Origin: Streptomyces marianii
Lineage (GTDB): Bacteria; Actinomycetota; Actinomycetes; Streptomycetales; Streptomycetaceae
DNA length: 64,000 nucleotides
Assembly: GCF_005795905.1 (NCBI RefSeq)
Contig: NZ_VAWE01000001.1
Coordinates: 3,258,501-3,322,500, forward strand
Reading direction: 5' to 3'
The notes under the pieces: generated by a model
Seen by the model: the letters and a program-made list of their open reading frames with translations, nothing else
Database searches by the model: none
What the model was told of the DNA's origin: nothing
Shown here: positions 10,656 to 20,322 of the stretch, one piece after another
Position numbering within the stretch: position 1 is the first letter of the stretch
Layout of the letters: each line of letters opens with the position of its first letter
Made by a program: the position numbers and the translations under genes

Positions 10656-12631
10656 CAGCTGCCGAGTCCGCTACCGCCGACGGGACCCTCGGGACCGGGT
10701 GCGGGCGGACCTCCGGCTCCGGGCCCGCCGTCGGGGGCGGGTACGGCTCCGACGGACCCGCCCGCACCGGGGCTCAGGGCGGGCGCGCCCGGCACCGGCC
10801 CGGGGTCAGGAGCCGGCGGCCCCGGTGTGGAACCGCGTGCGACCGGCGAGGATGCGCCGGTGGATGCGGCCGGCGAGGAACCGGGAGACGACGGCCCCGG
10901 CGCGCGGGCGGCGGGTGCGGGGCCTGGCATCGCGAGCACGGGCGGCAGTTCGTCCCAGACGCCGCCGTTGATCCCGGGGCCTCCGACGGACATCGCGGGC
11001 CAGGCAAGCGGGCCCGTCCGGGCACCCGGAGGCACCTTCGTCGGTGGTCCGGCCTCGTCCGCCGCGCCGCCCGCCGCGCCGGACGGGCCCGTCCCCCCGG
11101 TCGAGGCATCGGCTCCGGGCAGGGCGCCGCCCGCCCCGGCAGCTTCGGGCGCGGACGGCTCGTCGGACATCCGTGGCGCCGCGGACGTCGGCGAGGCCGG
11201 CCCGGCCGAGGACCCCGGCGCGCCGGGGGACGGGAACGGGAACGCCGCCATCAGACCGCCCGACGCCTGTTTGATGGCCTCCCAGCGAGGGACCCTCAGC
11301 CGGCGGTCGGCGTCGCGGAAGCGCCAGGCGCGGAGGGCCAGGGCGACGGGCACACCCACGGCGGCCGTCCAGAGGAACGCGGCCGGGCCCGCGAGCCACC
11401 AGACGGGGCCGAAGGAGGCCAGGGCACCCCTGCCGAGCGCCCCGCCGGCAGCCGCCGACAGGCCGGCCATGAGAGCCCCGCACACGGCCGCCGCCAGCAC
11501 CGCGGTGAGCGCGGTCTCGCCGCGGCTCACCGGCGCCCGCCCGGCGGCTGCGCCGGTGCCGGCGTCTGGGCTGCTGCCGCCGGTGACGGGCGCGCCCGCG
11601 CCCCGGGCCTCCGCCTCCGGGGACTCGGCCGTCGGCACCGTGCACCAGGCCACCGTCAGCCCCGCCGCGACCGGCACCACCGTCGCGGCCAGGCCCAGCG
11701 GCATGCCCGCCCTGTCGAGCGGTACCGCGGCGAGCAGCGGAAAGGGCGGCAGCGCGGGCGTACCCGCGAGCCCCAGCGGCGTCGCCGCCGCGCCGGTACC
11801 GAGCACGAAACCCGGGCCCAGTCCGTAGGCAGCCGCCCAGACCGCGGCGTTCGGCATCAGCGCCAGCACGAGCAGCAGCAGCGCGAATCTGCCCTGCCAG
11901 TCGTGGGCGAGCCGCACGAACGCCTCCTGTGCCGCACCCGCGTGCACCACCAGCGAGGCGCCGACGACCAGCGCTCCGCCGCCGACCAGCACCACGACCG
12001 TGCGGCCCGCGGCCCGGAACGCCACGATCACCCACGAGCGGGCCAGCGCGATCCGCGCGGTTTCCGGGACCCAGCGGGGCAGCGGCCCGGGCGGACACCC
12101 GTACGCCGTCCACACGCCGGCCGCAGCCGTGAGCACGACCAGCGCGGGTACGTGCAGCAGCGCGCTGAGCGGTTCCGCGGCGAGTTCACCACCCCGGGAG
12201 TAGAGCACCGCGCCGACCGCCACCACCAGATATCCGCTGCTCACGCCGAGGACCGCCGTGGCCGCGGACGGCTGCCGCCCGCGCTCCGCCGCCTCGACGG
12301 CATCGCGGGCGGCCCGGTACACCAGGAACACCGGCAGTGCCGTGAGCAGCAGCGGGACGAGGCCCACCGGGGCCGGCACCTCGGAGAGCGTCTCGGATCT
12401 CATCAGCTCGGTCCCGTGGGCGAGGAGCCACATGCCGGCGGCGGCGTGGAGCGCTCCGCCTGGTCCGCTGTCCGGGTACGGGGAGCTGATCCACATCACC
12501 GTCACCAGCGCGGCGAGTGCGCCGAGCCCGAGTCCCGCTGCGATCGCCCCGCGCATCAGGGGCATCGCGTGCGCGGACCGGCCGCCCTGCACGGCCACGC
12601 GCGTGGGGCCGCGATCGGTCGTCTGGGTCAC
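10553..12631 (-). CDS. DUF6350-type polytopic membrane protein
   Basis: 692-residue integral membrane protein of unknown function, resembling the actinobacterial DUF6350 family of putative cell-division/PerM-like annotation. Residues about 25-440 contain ten or more hydrophobic segments (for example [39 protein letters not shown] and [21 protein letters not shown]). The last 230 residues are a Pro/Gly/Ala/Ser-rich hydrophilic tail that runs into the 120-bp repeat array and ends there. The GTG start at 12631 has no visible ribosome binding site. The in-frame ATG at 12565 ([11 protein letters not shown]) is an alternative that keeps every membrane segment. It is divergent from the sigma-like regulator gene. 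Confidence 0.82.
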   Translation of the reverse strand: MTQTTDRGPTRVAVQGGRSAHAMPLMRGAIAAGLGLGALAALVTVMWISSPYPDSGPGGALHAAAGMWLLAHGTELMRSETLSEVPAPVGLVPLLLTALPVFLVYRAARDAVEAAERGRQPSAATAVLGVSSGYLVVAVGAVLYSRGGELAAEPLSALLHVPALVVLTAAAGVWTAYGCPPGPLPRWVPETARIALARSWVIVAFRAAGRTVVVLVGGGALVVGASLVVHAGAAQEAFVRLAHDWQGRFALLLLVLALMPNAAVWAAAYGLGPGFVLGTGAAATPLGLAGTPALPPFPLLAAVPLDRAGMPLGLAATVVPVAAGLTVAWCTVPTAESPEAEARGAGAPVTGGSSPDAGTGAAAGRAPVSRGETALTAVLAAAVCGALMAGLSAAAGGALGRGALASFGPVWWLAGPAAFLWTAAVGVPVALALRAWRFRDADRRLRVPRWEAIKQASGGLMAAFPFPSPGAPGSSAGPASPTSAAPRMSDEPSAPEAAGAGGALPGADASTGGTGPSGAAGGAADEAGPPTKVPPGARTGPLAWPAMSVGGPGINGGVWDELPPVLAMPGPAPAARAPGPSSPGSSPAASTGASSPVARGSTPGPPAPDPGPVPGAPALSPGAGGSVGAVPAPDGGPGAGGPPAPGPEGPVGGSGLGSWPGLSGGGGRRGGDGSVPSDPSAEPGLPEGAAAT

Positions 12632-12747
12632 GCGGCCATGCTGCCAACGACACGCGCTTTATTCGCGTAACAGGAGATTGCTCGTTGTGTCGCTAAAAAT
12701 ACGCTTATGTACTTTTCGGCCCAGTACGCCCTCCCGGAGAGGTCCTC

Positions 12748-14334
12748 ATGACGAAGAGCACCTCGGACAGCACCGAAGCGGCCGCACCTCCGTTGCCCCC
12801 GCCCAAGGAACGCCGCAGGCTGCGCGAGGGCAAGGCACTGTCCGAGGAGCAGCTCGCGGAGGCCCTGGGCGTCACCGGAGCGACGATCAGGTCCTGGGAG
12901 ACGGGCCGCAGCGACCCTCGCGGCCGCAAGCGCGAGGCGTACGCCAGACTGCTCGCCGCCTACGAGGCCGAGCTCTCGGCACTCGGGTCCGCGCCCGGGG
13001 ACGAGGGAGGGGCCCGGCCGGCCGACGGGGCGGATCGGAGAGACGAGGCGAACCGGAGAGACGAGGCGGACCGGAGGGACGGGCAGCGGTCCGGAAGCCC
13101 TTCGTCCGCACCGAATCACCGGCCCGGTGAAGGCCCGCCCACCGGACGGACGGAACCGTCCGGGAACGCCCCTGCCGGGCCGGACGCCCGCGGCACCACC
13201 TCCGGGGACGCCACCGCCGCAAGCCCCGCCACCCGCACCTCCGGCGATCCCGCCGCCGAGCACCTGGCCGGGGTCCCCGCCACCGGGCCCCGGAAGGCGC
13301 CCGCCGTCCGGCCCGGGGACACACCCCCTCCCCTCGAACCCCCGCGCCCCTATCCCGCGACGACCCCGCCCCGGGCCCCGGTCGAGCGCACCGAAGCCCC
13401 GGCGGCGGCCCGGCACGCGACCGCCGCCGGACCGGCGGGCGCGACGGAGGCCGCGGCCGGCGGCCATCCCGCAGAACCCTGCGAGCGGCCGCCCGCCCGG
13501 GACGGGGCCGCGCCGCTCACCGCTGAGCAGGCGTTCGACGAGCTGTACGCCCGCGCCGCCCCCGGTCTCGTCCGCCAGACGCTGCTGCTCACCGGTCGGC
13601 AGTCGCTCTCGCGGGAAGCCGTCGAACGTGCCTTCCACCTGGCGTGGCAGCGCTGGCCCGAGGTCGCCGTGGACCGGGACCCCGCGGGCTGGGTGCGGGC
13701 GGCGGCGTACGAGTACGCCATGTCGCCCTGGCACCGCCTACGCCGCGCCCACCGCCGCCACGACCCGGTCTCGTCGGCCCGCCCCGCCTCGGTCGCATAC
13801 CCCGGCGGGCGCACGCTCCGCGAGGCGGTGCTCGGGCTGCCGCCGTCGTACCGCCGCGCGCTGCTCCTGTACGACGGTCTGGGCCTCGACCTCCCCGAGA
13901 CGGCCGCCGAGACCGAGGCGAGCACGCCCGCCGCCGCGAACCGGCTGCTGCACGCCCGCGCGGCGGTCGCCGAGCAGATCCCCGAGCTGGCCGAACCCGA
14001 GGCGCTCCAGCACGAGCTGGGCGATCTCGTGGCGAACCTCTCCACGCCCCGGATCGCCTCGGCCCGCGACGTGCGCGGCGGCAGCGAGCGCCGTGCCGAA
14101 CTCTGGACGCGCGCCGCGATCGGACTGACCGTCCTGATCCTCGGTGCCGCCGCCGTGACCACGGCCGTCACCGAGGACCACTACGAGCCGCCGCAGGCGC
14201 CCGGCGAGCGGGTCGGCGGGGTGCCTCCGCGGAGCGGTCCGGAGCCGTGGTCGAAGGAGGACTACCGCCTCCGCGTCCAGCTCCACTCCCACCCCGGCGC
14301 CGGGCCGGCGCGCCTCGTCCCCCTGGCCCGCTGA
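12748..14334 (+). CDS. XRE helix-turn-helix / sigma-factor-like / membrane fusion protein
   Basis: 528-residue protein with an unusual domain order. An XRE-type helix-turn-helix covers about residues 25-70 (LSEEQLAEALGVTGATIRSW). A Pro/Ala/Gly/Arg linker runs to about residue 255. Next is a region resembling an ECF sigma factor: a region-2-like part (LTAEQAFDELYARAAPGL, then WVRAAAYEYAMSPWHRLRR), then a region-4-like part (LREAVLGLPPSYRRALLLYDG). One membrane segment follows at about 457-475 (IGLTVLILGAAAVTTAV), with a short external tail. The start ATG 12748 follows GGAGAGGTCCTC. It may be a membrane-tethered transcription regulator. Whether the sigma-like part binds RNA polymerase cannot be judged. 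It is transcribed alone. Confidence 0.85.
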   Translation: MTKSTSDSTEAAAPPLPPPKERRRLREGKALSEEQLAEALGVTGATIRSWETGRSDPRGRKREAYARLLAAYEAELSALGSAPGDEGGARPADGADRRDEANRRDEADRRDGQRSGSPSSAPNHRPGEGPPTGRTEPSGNAPAGPDARGTTSGDATAASPATRTSGDPAAEHLAGVPATGPRKAPAVRPGDTPPPLEPPRPYPATTPPRAPVERTEAPAAARHATAAGPAGATEAAAGGHPAEPCERPPARDGAAPLTAEQAFDELYARAAPGLVRQTLLLTGRQSLSREAVERAFHLAWQRWPEVAVDRDPAGWVRAAAYEYAMSPWHRLRRAHRRHDPVSSARPASVAYPGGRTLREAVLGLPPSYRRALLLYDGLGLDLPETAAETEASTPAAANRLLHARAAVAEQIPELAEPEALQHELGDLVANLSTPRIASARDVRGGSERRAELWTRAAIGLTVLILGAAAVTTAVTEDHYEPPQAPGERVGGVPPRSGPEPWSKEDYRLRVQLHSHPGAGPARLVPLAR

Positions 14335-14364
14335 TCCCCGCCGCACGTGCCCCGGAACGCCGAC

Positions 14365-14400
14365 CGGGCCCGCACCCCGGAAGTCCGGGGTGCGGGCCCG
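14365..14400. terminator. Bidirectional terminator between the sigma-like fusion gene and sucD
   Basis: A perfect 16-bp stem pairs CGGGCCCGCACCCCGG (14365-14380) with CCGGGGTGCGGGCCCG (14385-14400), with an AAGT loop. It sits between convergent genes. Confidence 0.9.
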
Positions 14401-14447
14401 ATCGCATGCTCATCCGCAGCGGCGGCCGTCGTGGCCGCGACAGGGGA

Positions 14448-15332
14448 TCAGCCGAGCAGGATCTCCCGCGCCAGCTCGGCGGTCTCGGTCGGCGTCTTGC
14501 CGACCTTCACGCCGGCGGCCTCCAGGGCCTCCTTCTTGGCCTGTGCGGTGCCGGAGGAGCCGGAGACGATCGCGCCGGCGTGGCCCATGGTCTTGCCCTC
14601 GGGCGCGGTGAAGCCGGCGACGTAACCGACCACCGGCTTGGTGACGTTGGCCTTGATGAAGTCGGCCGCACGCTCCTCGGCGTCCCCGCCGATCTCGCCG
14701 ATCATCACGATCAGGTCGGTGTCCGGGTCCGCCTCGAAGGCGGCCAGGGCGTCGATGTGGGTGGTGCCGATGACCGGGTCGCCGCCGATGCCGACGCAGG
14801 AGCTGAAACCGATGTCGCGCAGCTCGTACATCATCTGGTAGGTCAGCGTGCCGGACTTGGACACGAGACCGATGCGGCCGGGCTTGGTGATGTCGGCCGG
14901 GATGATGCCGGCGTTCGACTGGCCGGGAGTGATCAGACCGGGGCAGTTCGGGCCGATGATCCGGGTCTTGTTGCCCTTGGCACCGGCGTACGCCCAGAAC
15001 TGCGCGGTGTCGTGGACCGCGACGCCCTCGGTGATCACGACGGCGAGACCGATCTCGGCGTCGATCGCCTCGATGACCGCGTCCTTGGTGAACTTCTCCG
15101 GCACGAAGATGACGGTGACGTCGGCGCCGGTCTTCTCGACGGCCTCCTCGACCGATCCGAAGACCGGGATCTCGGAGCCGTCGAAGTCGACGGTCGTGCC
15201 CGCCTTGCGCGGGTTCACGCCACCGACGACGTTCGTGCCGGAGGCCAGCATGCGCCTGGTGTGCTTCTGGCCCTCGGAGCCGGTCATGCCCTGGACGATG
15301 ACCTTGGATTCCTTGGTGAGGAAGATAGCCAT
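14448..15332 (-). CDS. sucD: Succinyl-CoA synthetase alpha subunit
   Basis: SucD (294 residues) with SucC converts succinyl-CoA, ADP (or GDP) and phosphate to succinate and ATP (GTP) in the TCA cycle. Typical features are the N-terminal CoA-binding fold ([21 protein letters not shown]), [21 protein letters not shown] and the active-site His loop GHAGAIVSG. The length is normal. The start ATG 15332 has GAGGGAC upstream. It follows sucC after a 20-base gap in a two-gene operon and is closed by the terminator at 14365-14400. Confidence 0.97.
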   Translation of the reverse strand: MAIFLTKESKVIVQGMTGSEGQKHTRRMLASGTNVVGGVNPRKAGTTVDFDGSEIPVFGSVEEAVEKTGADVTVIFVPEKFTKDAVIEAIDAEIGLAVVITEGVAVHDTAQFWAYAGAKGNKTRIIGPNCPGLITPGQSNAGIIPADITKPGRIGLVSKSGTLTYQMMYELRDIGFSSCVGIGGDPVIGTTHIDALAAFEADPDTDLIVMIGEIGGDAEERAADFIKANVTKPVVGYVAGFTAPEGKTMGHAGAIVSGSSGTAQAKKEALEAAGVKVGKTPTETAELAREILLG

Positions 15333-15352
15333 GGTGTGGTGTCCCTCGTCCC

Positions 15353-16528
15353 TTACTTCGCAGCCAGCTCGGCGGCCTTGTCGGCCGCGCCGTCCATGGT
15401 GTCCACGCGCTCGACGAGCGGGTGGTTGCGGTCCGCGAGGATCTGGCGACCCAGCTCCGCGTTGTTGCCGTCGAGGCGCACGACCAGCGGCTTCGTCACG
15501 GCCTCGCCCTTGGCCTCGAGGAGCTCCAGGGCCTGCACGATGCCGTTGGCGACCGCGTCGCACGCGGTGATGCCGCCGAAGACGTTGACGAAGACGGACT
15601 TGACGTCCGGGTCGCCGAGGATGATCTCCAGGCCGTTCGCCATGACCTCGGCGGAGGCACCGCCGCCGATGTCGAGGAAGTTGGCGGGCTTGACGCCGTT
15701 GTGCTTCTCACCGGCGTACGCGACGACGTCCAGGGTCGACATGACCAGACCCGCGCCGTTGCCGATGATGCCGACCTCGCCGTCGAGCTTGACGTAGTTG
15801 AGGCCCTTGGCCTTGGCAGCGGCCTCGAGCGGGTTGGCCGATGCCTTGTCCTCGAGCTCGGCGTGCGAGGGCTGGCGGAACTCGGCGTTGGCGTCCAGCG
15901 ACACCTTGCCGTCCAGGGCCAGGACCCGGCCGTCGGCGACCTTGGCGAGCGGGTTGACCTCGACGAGGAGCGCGTCCTCGGCGACGAAGGTCTTCCACAG
16001 GGTCACCAGGATCTCGGCGATCTGCTCGGCGACCTCGGCCGGGAACTTCGCGGCCTCGACGATCTCGCGGGCCTTCTCGGCGGTGACGCCCTCGTTGGCG
16101 TCGACCGGGACCTTGGCGAGCTTCTCGGGGGTCGTCGCGGCGACCTCCTCGATGTCCATGCCGCCCGCGACCGAGGCCATGGCGAGGAAGGTGCGGTTGG
16201 TGCGGTCGAGGAGGTAGGAGACGTAGTACTCCTCGGCGATCTCGGGAGCCGTCTCGGCGATCATCACCTTGTGGACCGTGTGGCCCTTGATGTCCATGCC
16301 GAGGATGTCCGTCGCACGGGCGACGGCCTCGTCCGGCGTGGCGGCCAGCTTGACGCCGCCGGCCTTGCCTCGACCGCCGACCTTCACCTGCGCCTTGACG
16401 ACCGAACGGCCGCCCAGTCGCTCGGTCGCCTCGCGCGCCGCCTCAGGCGTGTCGATGACTTCACCGGCCAGCACCGGTACACCGTGCTTGGCGAAGAGGT
16501 CCCTCGCCTGGTACTCGAACAGGTCCAC
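15353..16528 (-). CDS. sucC: Succinyl-CoA synthetase beta subunit
   Basis: SucC (391 residues) is the ATP-grasp and nucleotide-binding subunit of succinyl-CoA synthetase. It starts with the family signature [19 protein letters not shown]. Further motifs are [17 protein letters not shown] (ATP-grasp lysines and glycine loop), [15 protein letters not shown] and the C-terminal [17 protein letters not shown] and [12 protein letters not shown]. It is the first gene of sucCD. A 16-bp palindrome 82 bases upstream of the start may be a regulatory site. Confidence 0.97.
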   Translation of the reverse strand: MDLFEYQARDLFAKHGVPVLAGEVIDTPEAAREATERLGGRSVVKAQVKVGGRGKAGGVKLAATPDEAVARATDILGMDIKGHTVHKVMIAETAPEIAEEYYVSYLLDRTNRTFLAMASVAGGMDIEEVAATTPEKLAKVPVDANEGVTAEKAREIVEAAKFPAEVAEQIAEILVTLWKTFVAEDALLVEVNPLAKVADGRVLALDGKVSLDANAEFRQPSHAELEDKASANPLEAAAKAKGLNYVKLDGEVGIIGNGAGLVMSTLDVVAYAGEKHNGVKPANFLDIGGGASAEVMANGLEIILGDPDVKSVFVNVFGGITACDAVANGIVQALELLEAKGEAVTKPLVVRLDGNNAELGRQILADRNHPLVERVDTMDGAADKAAELAAK

Positions 16529-16998
16529 GCGCGTCCGTCCCTTTGCTTCTAATCGTCGCAGTAGTGATCCGCGGTTCGTTGTCTGCGTGGGCGTGCCGCG
16601 AAGGGCAACGTGACTGCGCAGTCACTAGGGAGGCGTACACGGTGTCCGGGCACGCGGCATGTCCGCCTCGCAGGTTATCCCCGTGGGCCGTGGGTCCCTA
16701 AATCGCAGATCACAACCGAGCGGTGATACCGGTCACAGATCGCGCGCACCGCGGAACCCCCGGTCACGGGACGGCCACGGGCCGGGCACGGTCCGGCACC
16801 GAGCGCTCACGACCCCCGCGGAGCGCACGGGCACGGTGCTCGAGGACGCCCACGGGCGCGGCAGGCCGGGCCCGTCCCGCACGCCCCGCCGCCCGTCCCC
16901 GCGTCCGCACCCGGACACGGGGACGGGCGGCCCCCACCCCAATGGAGACCGCCCGCCGAAGCACGTGACCCGCCGGTCACCGGTGTGCGTTTCGCCGT
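16529..16998. other. Intergenic region upstream of sucC
   Basis: 470 bases between two minus-strand genes. The part nearest sucC (16529-16720) is less GC-rich and should contain the sucCD promoter; it includes the palindrome at 16610-16625. The rest (16720-16998) is very GC-rich. Its open frames are Arg/Pro-rich and look like chance, so I see no gene. Confidence 0.5.
16610..16625. promoter_or_regulatory. Perfect 16-bp palindrome upstream of sucCD
   Basis: GTGACTGCGCAGTCAC is a perfect inverted repeat centred about 90 bases upstream of the sucC start codon. Its symmetry and position suit a dimeric regulator of the TCA-cycle operon. No regulator can be named from the sequence. Confidence 0.5.
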
Positions 16999-17964
16999 TC
17001 AGAAGCCCTGCGTCGCGTAGCGGCCGAGGGAGTCGGCGTAGCCCGGGGTGATCGTGTCCGCCGCGCCCTGCACACCGGCGGCGGCGTTGCCGACGGCCGG
17101 GGAAGCGGCGACCGTGCCGTACACGTCCTGCGTGAACGGCCGCACCCCGGACGCCACGCCGCCGGCGAACGGCGTCACGTCGCCCACGACACCGTGGGCG
17201 AGGTCGCCGGCGCTGCCGCCGACCCCGTGGGTGACCGGCTGGACGTGGTCCACGACGGTCTCGACGAGCGGCTGAACGGATCCGACGACGCCCCCGGCGA
17301 AGGGCTGGACCTCGCCGGCGACGTTGCCCGCGAAGGGCTGGACCCCGGAGAGCACGCCGCCGGCGAAGGGCTCGACATCGGCGACGACGCCGGCGGCCAG
17401 ACCGCCGGCGTCTCCGACCGCCTGGCCGGCCACCGGGAGCACACCGTCGGCCGCGCGGCCGGCGATGGGGGGCAGGACGTCCTGCGCCGCCTCCTCGGCG
17501 ACGGGGGTGGCGTGGGCGACCGCGCCTCGGGCGTGGCCCTGGACGGTGGCCGGGGCCCGGTCCACCAGTTCCGGCGCGAAGGAGGACAGCGGGCCGAAGA
17601 GGTAGTCGATCTCGTCGCCGGCTTCGGCCACCTCGCTCTCGGCGTACTGACGGGCCTGGTCCGCGGTGGTGCGGACCGAGGCCTGGGCGCCCTCCCGCAC
17701 GGCGCCCTCCGCCTGTCCGGCGGTGGCGGTGGTGGTGGCGGCGGTGGCGGTGGCGGTGGCCGCCGCGGCCTTGCCCTTGCCTGCGGCTGCGGCTGGTGCC
17801 TCGGTGACCTCGGCGGCCGTGTCCTCGACGGAGTCTGCGGCCTTGTCGGCGGTGGAGAGGGAGAGCGAGGGGAGTTCGTCGGCGGACGCGGTGGCGGTGC
17901 CGACGGCCCACATGCCCGCGGCGCCGGCGGCGACGGCTATGGAGCGGCGGATGTTCTTGTTCAT
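16999..17964 (-). CDS. Secreted protein with GxVxPFAG repeats
   Basis: 321-residue exported protein of unknown function. An N-terminal signal peptide (MNKNIRRSIAVAAGAAGMWA, then ending near ATASA) is followed by an Ala/Thr-rich segment with an uninterrupted run of AT dipeptides at about residues 72-85. From about 190 to 300 it has imperfect repeats of about 13 residues, built on V-x-P-F-A-G-G-V-x-x-G-V, at least six times. There are no cysteines, catalytic motifs or anchors. The pattern suggests an elongated repetitive surface or spore-envelope-like protein, but that is inference. It lies downstream of the second secreted-protein gene on the same strand. Confidence 0.82.
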   Translation of the reverse strand: MNKNIRRSIAVAAGAAGMWAVGTATASADELPSLSLSTADKAADSVEDTAAEVTEAPAAAAGKGKAAAATATATAATTTATAGQAEGAVREGAQASVRTTADQARQYAESEVAEAGDEIDYLFGPLSSFAPELVDRAPATVQGHARGAVAHATPVAEEAAQDVLPPIAGRAADGVLPVAGQAVGDAGGLAAGVVADVEPFAGGVLSGVQPFAGNVAGEVQPFAGGVVGSVQPLVETVVDHVQPVTHGVGGSAGDLAHGVVGDVTPFAGGVASGVRPFTQDVYGTVAASPAVGNAAAGVQGAADTITPGYADSLGRYATQGF

Positions 17965-18052
17965 GATCGGGAGAGTCCTTCGAGTTCCGAGGGATAGGGC
18001 AGACCTGCTCCGCCCCCGCGCGGCAGGTCAAGGGCAGGGGGAACGGCCTGCC

Positions 18053-18919
18053 CTATCCGGGGAACTCGGGAATCCCGTGCCGGCGGTCGGGCACACCGGA
18101 AGCGGCCTCGGACTGCCCGGAACCGGGCAGGAGCGCGGACGCCGGTGCGTCCTGGAACCAGGCTGCGGGCTGGTCACCGGGGCGGGGCGGGTGGCTGTCG
18201 CCGGCGGTCTGCAGCACGGCGGCGCCGTGCGGTGCGGCCGGGGAACGGCCCGGGTACCGCGGGAACGGGCCATCGCCGGGGCCGCCGGCCAGGATCGGCG
18301 AGCGGTCGTCGCGGGTGGCGCCGGTGAGTGCACGGGCGTCGTGGAGGGGACCGAACTGCTGGAGGCCCTCGGGACCCGAGCAGCGCGCGGTGGCGGCGGA
18401 CCGCTCGCTTCCGGGCGTTTCCACCAGGGCGGCGCCGGGCCGGGGACCGGCCGGGAATCCGGTCTGCGGGCCGTACTGCGCACCGCCTCCGGTCAGGTCG
18501 AGTCCGGGGAGGGGCCGGGAGCCCTCGCCGGGCAATCCGGGCGCCGGGGCGGACAACGGCCGTGCGGCCGCGCCTTCCACGACCTCGCCGACCACGTCGC
18601 CGACGGGCTCCGCCGCCTCGGTGACCGCATCGTCGACGGTCTCCGCGACGGGGCGGACGACCTGCTCCACCACGGGCTCGGCGACCGGCCGCACCACATC
18701 GCGCGCGGTGCGCTCGGTGACCGGACGCAGCGTCCCGTCCACCGCTTCCCCGGCAACCGACCGGGCGGCGTCGTTCAGTTGGCGCACCGGACCGCCGGAG
18801 CCTGCCGACGGCACCCCTGCGGGCACCCCGGGCCGCTCCGCCGAGTGAGCCTGGCCACCGAGGACGAACCCCAGCACCACGAGCCCGCCCAGAAAGAGCA
18901 ACGCCTTTGCGGCGCGCAC
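18053..18919 (-). CDS. Hypothetical secreted protein
   Basis: 288-residue exported protein of unknown function, beginning with a hydrophobic segment (ALLFLGGLVVLGFVLGG) and a possible signal-peptidase site after GQAHSA. Residues about 45-110 form a Val-Pro-Glu-rich repeat (VRPVAEPVVEQVVRPVAETV) reminiscent of the neighbouring repeat protein. The remainder is Pro/Gly-rich. The GTG at 18919 lacks a ribosome binding site. The frame stays open upstream to an ATT codon at 18991 that has GGGAGGG nine bases before it and would begin (M)STATAAETPAAG, a more natural N-terminus, so the real start may be that rare codon. Confidence 0.7.
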   Translation of the reverse strand: MRAAKALLFLGGLVVLGFVLGGQAHSAERPGVPAGVPSAGSGGPVRQLNDAARSVAGEAVDGTLRPVTERTARDVVRPVAEPVVEQVVRPVAETVDDAVTEAAEPVGDVVGEVVEGAAARPLSAPAPGLPGEGSRPLPGLDLTGGGAQYGPQTGFPAGPRPGAALVETPGSERSAATARCSGPEGLQQFGPLHDARALTGATRDDRSPILAGGPGDGPFPRYPGRSPAAPHGAAVLQTAGDSHPPRPGDQPAAWFQDAPASALLPGSGQSEAASGVPDRRHGIPEFPG

Positions 18920-18968
18920 CGCATGACGCCCGGCCGCGCGGCGCGCAAGGCGCCCGGCGGCAGGGGTC

Positions 18969-19019
18969 TCAGCAGCGGTGGCAGTCGAAATGGGGCGAGC
19001 CCTCCCAGTCGCGGAACAT
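18969..19019 (-). CDS. Putative 16-residue leader peptide upstream of the secreted-protein gene
   Basis: ATG 19019 preceded by a strong CCGGAGGGGC site opens a short frame encoding MFRDWEGSPHFDCHRC and ending in TGA at 18969-18971. It overlaps, in another frame, the possible upstream start region of the secreted-protein gene and ends about 50 bases before the GTG 18919. It could be a regulatory upstream ORF coupled to the next gene. Only the ribosome binding site and the position support it. Confidence 0.3.
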   Translation of the reverse strand: MFRDWEGSPHFDCHRC

Positions 19020-19131
19020 GCCCCTCCGGGGCAACGGTGACGATGCTCGCACGAGGCTCCCGGGGTGACGCAAGTCCCTTGTTACCGATGAGTCGCCTTG
19101 TCCGGTATGCACGGTGACCTGGTGTCCGCTG

Positions 19132-20322
19132 TCATATGCCGGCCGGCACCGGCAGCGGCCGCTTCTCGATCGCGGCCGCCATGACCTCGGGGAAGAGGTC
19201 GGGCGTGCACGCGAACGCCGGGGCACCCAGGGCCGCCAGAGCCGCCGCGTGGTCATGGTCGTACGCGGGTGCTCCCTCGTCGGAGAGGGCGAGCAGGGCG
19301 ACGAACTGCACCCCCGACGCCTTCATCGACGCCACTCGCTTCAGCATCTCGTCTCGGATACCGCCCTCGTAGAGATCGCTGATCAGCACGACGACGGTGT
19401 CGGCGGGGCGGGTTATCCGCGACTGGCAGTACGCCAGCGCGCGGTTGATGTCCGTACCGCCGCCGAGCCGGGTGCCGAACAGGACGTCCACCGGATCGTC
19501 CAGCTGGTCCGTCAGGTCGACGACCGCGGTGTCGAAGACGACGAGCCGGGTCGCGATCGACCGCATCGAGGCCAGCACCGCGCCGAAGACCGCGGCGTGG
19601 ACGACGGACGCCGCCATCGACCCGGACTGGTCGATGCACAGGACGACGTCCTTCTTCAGCGACCTCGAGACACGGCCGTGACCGATGAGCCGCTCGGGCA
19701 CCACCGTGCCGTGCTCTGGCAGATAGTTCGCGAGGTTCGCCCGGATCGTGCGGTCCCAGTCGATGTCCCGGTACCGCGGCCGGCTGGTGCGCGCACTGCG
19801 GTCGAGCGCGCCCGTGAGGGTCGCCCTGGTGCACGTCGCCAGCCGCTTCTCCAGGTCCTCGACTACCTTCCGGACGACCATGCGGGCGGTCTCCTTGGTC
19901 GTCTCCGGCATCGCCTTGTCGAGCGAGAGGAGCGTGCCGACGAGGTGGACGTCCGCCTCGACGGCCTCCAGCATCTCCGGCTCCAGCAGCAGCGTGGACA
20001 GTCCGAGCCGGTCGATGGCGTCCCGTTGCATGACCTGGACCACGGAGTTCGGAAAGTACGTACGGATGTCTCCGAGCCAGCGTGCGACGGAAGGCGCGGA
20101 GCCCTCCAGTCCGGCCGAACGCCTGTCGGCGCGCCGCTCCTTGCCGTCGCCGACTCCGTAGAGCGCGGACAGCGCACCGTCCATGGCAGCGTCCGTGCCC
20201 GTCAGGGCGCGGCCCGTGCCGTCCGCCGGTCCCCCGCCGAGCACCAGCCGCCAGCGCCGCAGCCTCTCGTCGGACGCCCTCCCCGCCACCGCGGAGTCCG
20301 CCGTCGCGTCCGTCGCGCTCAT
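19132..20322 (-). CDS. VWA-domain protein of the MoxR/DUF5682 module
   Basis: 396-residue cytosolic protein with a C-terminal von Willebrand factor A domain. The metal-site (MIDAS) motif DxSxS is present as DQSGS in VVLCIDQSGSMAASVV, followed by the expected Thr in RLGGGTDINRAL and the Asp in VVVLISDLYEGG. The N-terminal 180 residues are mostly helical and uncharacterised (CoxE/YehP-like arrangement). VWA proteins next to MoxR ATPases usually act with them in remodelling a target complex. The ATG 20322 overlaps the upstream TGA by four bases (ATGA), so it is coupled to the DUF5682 gene. It is the last gene of the three-gene minus-strand operon. Confidence 0.92.
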   Translation of the reverse strand: MSATDATADSAVAGRASDERLRRWRLVLGGGPADGTGRALTGTDAAMDGALSALYGVGDGKERRADRRSAGLEGSAPSVARWLGDIRTYFPNSVVQVMQRDAIDRLGLSTLLLEPEMLEAVEADVHLVGTLLSLDKAMPETTKETARMVVRKVVEDLEKRLATCTRATLTGALDRSARTSRPRYRDIDWDRTIRANLANYLPEHGTVVPERLIGHGRVSRSLKKDVVLCIDQSGSMAASVVHAAVFGAVLASMRSIATRLVVFDTAVVDLTDQLDDPVDVLFGTRLGGGTDINRALAYCQSRITRPADTVVVLISDLYEGGIRDEMLKRVASMKASGVQFVALLALSDEGAPAYDHDHAAALAALGAPAFACTPDLFPEVMAAAIEKRPLPVPAGI

